Source of the DNA: Clostridia bacterium
GTDB taxonomy: Bacteria > Bacillota > Clostridia > Christensenellales > DTU072
Length of the DNA: 5,350 nt
Direction: 5' to 3'
NCBI GenBank assembly: GCA_028701415.1
Contig: JAQVQU010000093.1
Coordinates: 1-5,350 of the forward strand
Shown: piece by piece, positions 1 through 5,014 of the stretch
Layout: each line of letters opens with the position of its first letter
Numbering within the stretch: the first letter of the stretch is position 1
The notes under the pieces: generated by a model
What the model was told of the DNA's origin: nothing
Seen by the model: only the letters and a program-made list of their open reading frames with translations
Databases searched by the model: none
Made by a program: the position numbers and the translations under genes

Positions 1-1
1 T

Positions 2-436
2 TTTAGTAACTTGAGCTATTTCTTCGGGAGTTAAAAGACAGGTTTCGACTATTACCTTTAGGATATTGTTTCCTATTCCCTTTTTTATCATTTGTACTTC
101 TTTTAGTATTTCTTCATATTTCTTTTGTTTCAGATCCCCTATATTAATTACCATATCAACTTCTTTTGCCCCCTCAATTATGGCATTATTTGCCTCAAAT
201 AATTTCGAAGCTGTAGTTGAATAACCTAAGGGGAATCCAATAACGGTACAGATATTAATAGAAGGACATTTGATGGCAGCATACTTCACGAATCTCGGGG
301 GGATGCAAATACTTGCAGTACTAAACTTCTTTGCCTCTTCTATAAGCAAATCAATATCTTTTTCAGTAGTATCCACCCTCAAACAAGTGTGATCAGTGTG
401 TCTTAGCACCTCATATATTTCATCTTTTGATAGCAT
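2..436 (-). CDS. deoC: DeoC-family class I aldolase (deoxyribose-phosphate aldolase-like), N-terminal 145 residues, cut by the window edge
   Basis: I read this frame directly from the minus strand. ATG is at 436-434 and an open frame runs off the left edge, giving 145 residues against about 220 for the family. Seen: DHT near residues 15-17, the strand motif TVIGFPLG at 64-71, and EVDMVINIG at 92-100, where D94 matches the general acid/base Asp of DeoC. KVIVETCLL follows at 127-135. The Schiff-base Lys (KTSTG-type motif) should lie just beyond the edge and cannot be checked. The family cleaves 2-deoxyribose 5-phosphate to acetaldehyde and glyceraldehyde 3-phosphate in the cytosol. The N-terminal motif is atypical: residues 12-24 read RHTDHTCLRVDTT, where canonical enzymes have something like IDHTLLKP. 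With its sugar-isomerase and oxidoreductase neighbours, a related aldol substrate is possible. An AGAGGT ribosome binding site lies 4-5 nt before the start. The family call is firm; the substrate is not. Confidence 0.88.
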   Translation of the reverse strand, partial: MLSKDEIYEVLRHTDHTCLRVDTTEKDIDLLIEEAKKFSTASICIPPRFVKYAAIKCPSINICTVIGFPLGYSTTASKLFEANNAIIEGAKEVDMVINIGDLKQKKYEEILKEVQMIKKGIGNNILKVIVETCLLTPEEIAQVTK

Positions 437-519
437 TAATACCTCTTGTATCCTTTACTAGTAATTCTATTCCTAGTTTTAAAAAATAACGCATGTGAAC
501 GCTTAATCGTTTAAATAGC
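437..519 (-). promoter_or_regulatory. Intergenic spacer before the deoC-like gene, with a possible cre/LacI-type operator at 494-507
   Basis: This 83-bp AT-rich gap separates the TIM-barrel gene from the deoC-like gene. Minus-strand AAGAGGT at 447-441 is the deoC ribosome binding site. At 494-507 the plus strand reads TGTGAACGCTTAAT, which fits the CcpA cre consensus TGWAARCGYTWNCW at 12 of 14 positions and keeps the central CG. It could be a catabolite-repression or LacI/GalR-family site, but one match in AT-rich DNA is weak evidence. I see no convincing promoter or terminator here, so co-transcription with the upstream gene is likely. Confidence 0.25.
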
Positions 520-1275
520 CTAGTATATGGTTTTCATATATTTCAAGCTCTTTTCAATGCTCTTAAACGGATTAGGTGACAAATCTAACTCAATGACTGC
601 ATTTTCAACCATGGCTAGCTCAGCAGATTCCATTATTTCTTTGAAATCCATATTCCCATACCCTATTGCCCGAAATACCGGGACCCCTAAAATTTTCATA
701 TAATCTTTTAAATGAAGGGTGTTAATCCGTCCAGATAACTTCTTTATGTAGTCGTTTGGGTTATATCCTCCGACTTTTATCCAAAAGGTATCTGGAATAA
801 ACTGAACTTCTTTTTCTGTTTCCTCAATCATTAGGTCGTATATTGTCCTATCATCAAATTTTTGAAACTCAAAATTATGATTATGATATGCTATAGTCAT
901 TCCAAAATCCTTCAAATCATTTGAGAGATTGTTTAGTAAATCAATAAACTCTTTTATCCCATCATTATTTTGGCGATATTGCTTGGGCATCATGCCAATT
1001 CCCATATTTTTGCAGTTAAAGTTTAAATGCTCCTCCGCAAGTTTAGGAAGATCGTTTTTCATTCTTTCAACTGATGAATGAGTAATACAAATAGGAAGAT
1101 CGTTATCAATAGATATTTTTCCTAGTTCCTTACTGTCGATATCACACATATGAGAAATTTGAACCACCTCAGCGCCCATAGCTTTGACCCTTTCAAAAAC
1201 TCGTGGGACGTCTTCTGGTTTTTTCAAGTAATCTCTTAATGAAAATAACTGTACTCCTAGTTTAATTTTTCCCAT
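520..1275 (-). CDS. Sugar phosphate isomerase/epimerase, xylose isomerase-like TIM barrel (short form, 251 aa)
   Basis: A complete 251-residue protein with ATG at 1275 and TAG at 520-522. AGAGGT sits 6 nt upstream of the ATG and supports the start. The opening strand KLGVQLFSLRD (5-15) is typical of the AP_endonuc_2/xylose isomerase-like superfamily. Motifs follow in family order: YHNHNFEF at 130-137, PDTFW at 161-165, LHLKD at 187-191, IGYGNMDF at 204-211 and VIELD at 227-231. D162, H188 and E229, with a residue in the YHNH segment, are the likely divalent-metal and substrate ligands by family analogy. Length is at the short end of the family's 250-300 range. Such enzymes act in the cytosol on keto-sugars, inosose-type intermediates or sugar phosphates. 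The gene lies between oxidoreductase B and the deoC-like aldolase, so it plausibly acts on the product of the dehydrogenase. It is clearly different from the longer TIM barrel at 2635-3561. Exact reaction unknown. Confidence 0.88.
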   Translation of the reverse strand: MGKIKLGVQLFSLRDYLKKPEDVPRVFERVKAMGAEVVQISHMCDIDSKELGKISIDNDLPICITHSSVERMKNDLPKLAEEHLNFNCKNMGIGMMPKQYRQNNDGIKEFIDLLNNLSNDLKDFGMTIAYHNHNFEFQKFDDRTIYDLMIEETEKEVQFIPDTFWIKVGGYNPNDYIKKLSGRINTLHLKDYMKILGVPVFRAIGYGNMDFKEIMESAELAMVENAVIELDLSPNPFKSIEKSLKYMKTIY

Positions 1276-1288
1276 ATAGTTACCTCTG

Positions 1289-1398
1289 TTATTATTGGCT
1301 TTTTCTTTTACTAATAACGAAAGAAGTCGTAATTTTTAACCCTTTATTATTGGTTATTTTTCTATAAGTAGCGAAAAACTTTACGATATTTAGTCAGT
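1289..1398. repeat. Imperfect direct duplication, two ~55-bp copies in the intergenic gap
   Basis: The sequence TTATTATTGG occurs at 1289-1298 and again at 1344-1353, exactly 55 bp apart. Similarity continues after it with small indels: a T-rich tract, a TAATAaCGAAA / TAAgTAgCGAAA block, then TcgTAAtTTTTA / TTAcgATATTTA. It fills most of the 133-bp gap (1276-1408) between oxidoreductase B and the TIM-barrel gene. The copy nearer the TIM-barrel gene ends one base before the AGAGGT ribosome binding site on the minus strand. This looks like an old tandem duplication of the leader of that gene. Function is unknown, and low complexity inflates the apparent similarity. Confidence 0.5.
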
Positions 1399-1408
1399 AT
1401 ATCCTTTT

Positions 1409-2575
1409 TTAAACTTTTTTATTAGATACCTTCTCTTCTTCCTTTCTCTTTTCAAGCTCTTTAATAAATTCATCCTCATTTATTGGAAGAACTATTTCCT
1501 TTCCTTTCCAACTTGAAAGATAAACTGCATTTGAAAGGGTTAGCCCATTAATTCCTTCTAAACCAGGCGCAATTAGACTTTCTCCAAACAATACAGCCTT
1601 TGAAAAATTTCGAATAATATTGATATGTTGCCCAATAACTCCCATCTTAATAGCGTTTGAAAGAGTTGATATCCTTTTTGTCCTCTTTGTATTCGGTATT
1701 AAAGGCATAAATCTTTTATTTGTCGCATTAAACTCGCTTTCCTTCGTTTTTAATTTAATAAAGGTAAACTTTTCGGAAAGAAGTCCCTTCCACTCCACAA
1801 TTATCTGCCCACCATCTCCTGATATTTCCAGTCTATTAGTTCCGGGGAAATCATGGGTACTAGTTACAAATACTCCACTTCCACCCCCTTCATATTCGGT
1901 ATAAAAAGTAACATCATTTTCAACATTAATGTTTCTTTCTACTCCCACCTTGGCAAAACCATATACCTTACTAGGCATTCCCCCTAGCCACTGAAAAAGA
2001 TCCAGTTGATGGGGGCATTGATTAATCAATACTCCTCCTCCTTCTCCTTCCCAGGTACCTCTCCATCCACCTTGATCATAATACGCCTGTGGACGATACC
2101 AGTTGGTAATTACCCAATTTATTCTTTTTATCTTTCCAAGTTCTCCGCTTTCAATAATCCTCTTTGCTTCCCGATACATAGGATCAGTTCTTTGGTTGTA
2201 CATAATTCCGAAAACAAGATCCTTCTTTTCTTTTGCAACCTCATTTAGCTCCTTAACTGCTTTAGTATATACTCCTGCAGGTTTTTCACTTAAAACATGT
2301 TTACCCGCATTTAAAGCCTTGATTGCGTATTCAGGGTGAAAATAATGGGGAGTTGCAATTATTACAGCATCCACCTCGGAACAAGATATTAAATCTTCTG
2401 CATTTGAGAATATTTTTACATTTTTCAAGTTTTTCTCTGCCCAACTTCTTCTCTCTTCGGAAGTGTCAGCTACAGCCGTAAGAACTGCGTTCTTGTCCAT
2501 CCCATTGTTAATCTTTTTTGCATGGGAATGCCCCATTTTACCTATACCTATGATACCGTATCTTAATTTTGCCAT
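1409..2575 (-). CDS. Gfo/Idh/MocA family NAD(P)-dependent oxidoreductase B (388 aa)
   Basis: Complete, with ATG at 2575, TAA at 1409-1411, and GGAGGA 5 nt before the start. The N-terminal Rossmann domain has GIGKMG at 10-15 (dinucleotide loop), and SEKPAG at 96-101 carries the conserved catalytic Lys, K98. The C-terminal alpha/beta domain contains YNQRTDP at 126-132, NWYRPQAYYDQGGWRGTW at 158-175, and GGGVLINQCPHQLD at 179-192, with H189 and D192 at active-site positions. The Asp usually found four residues before that His is Asn here (N185). Family members oxidise or reduce a sugar, inositol or glycoside hydroxyl with NAD(P); no signal peptide is visible, so it should be cytosolic. It is a paralogue of oxidoreductase A (3572-4717), sharing WYR-QAYY-QGGWR, NINVENDV/NITVENDV and GTNRLEISG. 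The highly charged C-terminal tail (KELEKRKEEEK) is unremarkable. The substrate cannot be assigned; the family call is near certain. Confidence 0.94.
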   Translation of the reverse strand: MAKLRYGIIGIGKMGHSHAKKINNGMDKNAVLTAVADTSEERRSWAEKNLKNVKIFSNAEDLISCSEVDAVIIATPHYFHPEYAIKALNAGKHVLSEKPAGVYTKAVKELNEVAKEKKDLVFGIMYNQRTDPMYREAKRIIESGELGKIKRINWVITNWYRPQAYYDQGGWRGTWEGEGGGVLINQCPHQLDLFQWLGGMPSKVYGFAKVGVERNINVENDVTFYTEYEGGGSGVFVTSTHDFPGTNRLEISGDGGQIIVEWKGLLSEKFTFIKLKTKESEFNATNKRFMPLIPNTKRTKRISTLSNAIKMGVIGQHINIIRNFSKAVLFGESLIAPGLEGINGLTLSNAVYLSSWKGKEIVLPINEDEFIKELEKRKEEEKVSNKKV

Positions 2576-2596
2576 ACTAATCCTCCGTTTAAAATT

Positions 2597-2617
2597 AGGG
2601 TAAGTTTAATGCACCCT
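2597..2617. other. Small inverted repeat between genes, next to a T/A run
   Basis: AGGGT at 2597-2601 and ACCCT at 2613-2617 can pair around an 11-nt loop. On the plus strand this is followed by a nearly pure T tract (2617-2631), which resembles a weak intrinsic terminator, but no plus-strand gene ends here. Read on the minus strand, the direction of the operon, the A-run comes first and only AATTTT follows the stem. A role in RNA stability or partial attenuation between the two modules is possible but unsupported. The same 59-bp gap also holds the GGAGGA ribosome binding site at 2581-2586 for the downstream gene. Confidence 0.2.
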
Positions 2618-2634
2618 TTTTTGTTTTTTTTAAA

Positions 2635-3561
2635 TTATCCCTTTTCCATGCCTACTTTATCCATTAAAGCTTCCAGCTGACTATACTGCCAGATAAAAAC
2701 TTCCTTTCTGGATACTTTTTGCATGCTTTTAATGTTCATTGCTTTATCTACAAGTTTGAAAACCCTGTAACTATTCTTGATAATGAGACTAAGTGGTGGG
2801 CAGAGATAGAAGGCTTTCTTTAATAGGGCATATTTCCAAGTGTGAGGTTCCATTGTCAAAAAGCCATTATACTCCCTTTCTTTTAAGTCTTTTAGAATAT
2901 CTTCGATCCTGCCTTGGCCTAGCCCCAAGGGGACTTCTACGCCATCCAAACAATCCTTCATATGATAATATACTGTATAGTCCCTAGTTTTCAGATAGGC
3001 ATCATATGGATCCACGTTACATTGAATGTAATTAGAGGCATCATAACAAAGCTTTAAGTTTGGGTGATTAACCCCTTCGTATATCTCTATTGCTCTTTCA
3101 GGAACATCCCCATAAATTTTCTTTTCATTTTCATGGATAAGAATTACATCTGTTCCCTCTACCTTTTCAACAAAACCTTTTATTTTTCTAATTACATCAG
3201 CCGAATATCCTGCATAATTATCTCTTGGGTCTACAAAAAAGGAGAAAATCCTTATATATTTGCATTCCATTGCTTGTGCAATCTTCACTAAGTTTTCTAG
3301 TTTTTTCAGTTGAGTATTGTATGCATCCTCGTTATATAGCCCTATTTTTCCAATTGGCGAACCGATGCTGGAAAACTTTATACCTTCACTATCTAATACG
3401 GGTTTGATCTTTTCCATAAACTCCTCGTAAGAATAATCGGCAATGCTTTTTCCGTTTAAACTTCTAGGGCACATATACTTCATTCCTAGTTCTTTGCATA
3501 TCTCTATTTGCAAAGATAAATCTGAAGCGTACTCATCTGTAAATCCACTAATCTTTACCAT
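2635..3561 (-). CDS. Sugar phosphate isomerase/epimerase, xylose isomerase-like TIM barrel (long form, 308 aa)
   Basis: Complete, with ATG at 3561 and TAA at 2635-2637. The ribosome binding site AGGAGG (3572-3567) overlaps the TGA of the upstream oxidoreductase gene, a 10-bp gap that suggests translational coupling. It belongs to the AP_endonuc_2/xylose isomerase-like TIM-barrel superfamily. Seen in order: KISGFTDEYASDL at 3-15, FSSIGSPIGKIG at 63-74, YIRIFSFF at 102-109, LIHENE at 141-146, LCYDASN at 171-177, YYHMKDC at 198-204, GLGQGRI at 213-219 and FLTMEPH at 234-240. E144, D174, H200 and E238 are the likely metal ligands by family analogy. After EPH the last ~65 residues (KKAFYLCPPLSLIIKNSYRV and on) include a hydrophobic stretch around 251-262 and look less typical than the barrel; they may form an alpha-helical lid or an interaction surface. 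Likely cytosolic and acting with oxidoreductase A. Reaction unknown; inosose dehydratase-like or keto-sugar isomerase/epimerase are alternatives. Confidence 0.88.
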   Translation of the reverse strand: MVKISGFTDEYASDLSLQIEICKELGMKYMCPRSLNGKSIADYSYEEFMEKIKPVLDSEGIKFSSIGSPIGKIGLYNEDAYNTQLKKLENLVKIAQAMECKYIRIFSFFVDPRDNYAGYSADVIRKIKGFVEKVEGTDVILIHENEKKIYGDVPERAIEIYEGVNHPNLKLCYDASNYIQCNVDPYDAYLKTRDYTVYYHMKDCLDGVEVPLGLGQGRIEDILKDLKEREYNGFLTMEPHTWKYALLKKAFYLCPPLSLIIKNSYRVFKLVDKAMNIKSMQKVSRKEVFIWQYSQLEALMDKVGMEKG

Positions 3562-3566
3562 TTTAA

Positions 3567-3574
3567 CCTCCTCA
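3567..3574 (-). promoter_or_regulatory. Ribosome binding site overlapping the upstream stop codon
   Basis: The minus strand reads TGAGGAGG. The TGA stop of oxidoreductase A shares bases with the AGGAGG Shine-Dalgarno sequence of the following TIM-barrel gene, 5 nt before its ATG. This fixes the start at 3561 and implies coupled translation of the two enzymes, consistent with a functional pair. Confidence 0.85.
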
Positions 3575-4717
3575 TTCTATGCCCAGGTAATTTTTTTCCT
3601 GTGCGATCCTCTCTTTTAGTATCTTCTCATAATATATTCCATCAACTGGAATCTGTATTTTTCTCTTTTCCCAAGCAGAAACATAAATGGCATTAACCAT
3701 CTCAACCGCCTGCAATCCATCCTTTAATGGGGATAATAATTCTCCTTTGCCATTAATACTATTAACAAAATTTCTAATTAGAGATGCCTGTTCTCCAAAA
3801 TCCCTTATAAGTCTTAAAGCAAATTGAAGGTTATATCCATATCTCTTCACTTTTCTTGATACAAACCCATATCCTGACTTGGTTTCAGCATTCACTTCAC
3901 TCTCGCATTTTTTAAAGGTGTAAACCTTCATTTTGCGATTCTCAATTACTATTCTTCCCTTTTCACCTGAAATCTCCAGTCTATTTGTTCCTCTGAGTTC
4001 GTGGGTGCTTGCAGAAAAGGAACAAAATACATCCTCGGGATACTCAAAAAGTGCGATTACATCATTTTCCACAGTGATATTTCTTCCTTTGGTATACATT
4101 TTAGCTTCTACTCCTATAGGAAAACCCGCAATCCACTGTAGTAAATCTAATTGGTGAACACACTGGTTAATTAGAGTTCCACCCCCTTCACCCCAAAGAC
4201 AAGCCCTCCAGCCACCTTGGTTGTAGTACGCTTGAGATCTATACCAGTCAGTTACGATATAGTTCATTCTAATTAATTTCCCTATTTTTCCTGACTGGAC
4301 TAGTTTATAGGCTTTTTGATGAATTGGATTTGTTCTTTGGTTCCACATCACTGCAAGAACCAGCTCGGGGCGTTTATTTGCCTCTTTCAGGACAGATCTA
4401 GCTTCCTCTGCGGTTACGGTCATAGGCTTTTCGCAAAGAACATGTTTTCCCTTCTCAATACAGTATTTTACTATATCCCCGTGAAAATAATGTTGTGTAG
4501 AAACAATAACTGCATCGATATTTTCCTTCTCTAGCATTAGTTTATAGTCTTCGTATGTCTTTGTCCTACCATGTTTTTTTATAAAAGAGGAAAGAGCTTC
4601 ATCTTTGATGTCGCAAATGCAAGCAAGAGTGGCACCTTTTATCAGCCCCAACTTCAAGTTTCTGGCATGGATGCTTCCCATCCTTCCTACTCCAATCACT
4701 GCCACCTTTACTTTCAT
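3572..4717 (-). CDS. Gfo/Idh/MocA family NAD(P)-dependent oxidoreductase A (381 aa)
   Basis: Complete, with ATG at 4717 and TGA at 3572-3574. Upstream in frame, a TAA is reached after five codons, so no longer start is possible. The Rossmann domain shows VAVIGVGRMG at 5-14 and CEKPMT at 95-100 with catalytic-type K97. The substrate domain has WNQRTNP at 125-131, DWYRSQAYYNQGGWRACLW at 157-175 and GGGTLINQCVHQLD at 178-191, giving N184, H188 and D191. As in oxidoreductase B, Asn replaces the Asp normally found four residues before the His. Further shared blocks are NITVENDV and GTNRLEISGEKGRI. The family moves hydride between NAD(P) and a sugar or inositol hydroxyl. The gene is first after a 297-bp gap and starts directly at the end of the 19-bp repeat array, so it probably heads its own transcription unit with the coupled TIM barrel. 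Substrate unknown. A C3-oxidising glycoside dehydrogenase, an inositol dehydrogenase or a sugar-acid dehydrogenase all fit. Confidence 0.94.
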   Translation of the reverse strand: MKVKVAVIGVGRMGSIHARNLKLGLIKGATLACICDIKDEALSSFIKKHGRTKTYEDYKLMLEKENIDAVIVSTQHYFHGDIVKYCIEKGKHVLCEKPMTVTAEEARSVLKEANKRPELVLAVMWNQRTNPIHQKAYKLVQSGKIGKLIRMNYIVTDWYRSQAYYNQGGWRACLWGEGGGTLINQCVHQLDLLQWIAGFPIGVEAKMYTKGRNITVENDVIALFEYPEDVFCSFSASTHELRGTNRLEISGEKGRIVIENRKMKVYTFKKCESEVNAETKSGYGFVSRKVKRYGYNLQFALRLIRDFGEQASLIRNFVNSINGKGELLSPLKDGLQAVEMVNAIYVSAWEKRKIQIPVDGIYYEKILKERIAQEKNYLGIE

Positions 4718-4911
4718 GTTGCTCCTACACCTTTATGTTGTTACTATACCTTTTTGTTGTTCTTATACCTTTTCATTGTTACTATACCTTTTTGTTGTTC
4801 TTATAACTTAACTTTGCGACTATAGATCTACGATACGACTATAGATTTACGATACGACTATAGATCTTCGATACGACTATAAATTTACGATACGACTATC
4901 TATTTATCTTG
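4718..4911. repeat. Phase-locked 19-bp tandem repeat array, ten units in two subfamilies
   Basis: Units begin at 4718, 4737, 4756, 4775 and 4794 in subfamily 1 (typical unit GTTGTTACTATACCTTTTT), then at 4817, 4836, 4855, 4874 and a degenerate one at 4893 in subfamily 2 (typical unit CGACTATAGATTTACGATA). The shared core YTATA/ACTATA falls at 4743, 4762, 4781, 4800, 4819, 4838, 4857, 4876 and 4895, always 19 bp apart. The register is therefore continuous across the change of subfamily. Within each part, alternate units are more alike, giving a 38-bp higher-order period. The unit touching the gene (4718-4736) carries its ribosome binding site. Nineteen is not a multiple of three and stops are frequent, so the array is not coding. 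Spacers are absent, which excludes CRISPR. Possible roles are tandem operators, a structured leader, or a slippage-prone minisatellite. Confidence 0.9.
4721..4733 (-). promoter_or_regulatory. Ribosome binding site of oxidoreductase A, inside the last repeat unit
   Basis: The minus strand reads AAAGGTGTAGGAGC, then AAC and ATG. AGGAG at 4726-4722 is 4 nt from the start codon, and AAGGTG at 4732-4727 is 9 nt away; either can act as Shine-Dalgarno sequence. Farther repeat units keep AAAGGTAT but have lost AGGAG, so they look like decayed or never-functional copies of this leader. Confidence 0.7.
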
Positions 4912-5014
4912 TACTTAATATTTTACCATAACTTATATATGTAAACATATACTATGATTTTTAAGGATCAATTTAACTCTTACAAAAGCATTCGTTTAAC
5001 TAAACTTATTATGT
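4912..5014 (-). promoter_or_regulatory. AT-rich intergenic region, probable promoter zone for the oxidoreductase A operon
   Basis: This ~100-bp stretch lies between the SDR stop codon and the repeat array. On the minus strand it contains TTTACA at 4945-4940 as a possible -35, with TAAAAT (4925-4920) and TATTAA (4920-4915) as possible -10 elements. Their spacings of 14 and 19 bp are both imperfect. TATAAG at 4937-4932 is another -10 candidate, without a clear -35. A dyad TATATG-TAAA-CATATA at 4936-4951 overlaps a cre-like match at 4939-4953 (WTGNAANCGNWNNCW with one mismatch, the central G). The gap length and a gene-proximal array support a promoter somewhere here, but no single hexamer pair is convincing. 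Confidence 0.35.

Noticed and set aside
1620..2339. Several plus-strand ORFs of 78-94 codons antisense to oxidoreductase B
   Set aside because: They are antisense to clear family motifs and show no domain or ribosome binding site of their own.
2597..2631. Plus-strand intrinsic terminator (AGGGT/ACCCT stem plus T tract)
   Set aside because: The stem is five pairs with an 11-nt loop and no plus-strand gene ends there. It is kept only as a low-confidence inverted repeat.
4744..4776. A 10-codon upstream ORF (ATG AAA AGG ... TAG) on the minus strand inside the array
   Set aside because: It has no good Shine-Dalgarno sequence and its ATG comes from a single unit variation (TTTCATTG). It is out of frame with the downstream gene, so it is most likely chance.
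4571..4825. Plus-strand ORFs over the repeat array and the start of oxidoreductase A
   Set aside because: They overlap a conserved minus-strand enzyme and run into a 19-bp non-coding repeat. The resulting low-complexity LLLL/FFF-like peptides have no family motif and no ribosome binding site, so they are shadows.
4718..4911. CRISPR array
   Set aside because: The 19-bp repeats are directly adjacent with no unique spacers, and no cas genes are present.
4718..4911. Plasmid or phage replication iterons
   Set aside because: The length of ~19 bp fits iterons, but there is no replication initiator gene and the array sits in the leader of a metabolic gene.
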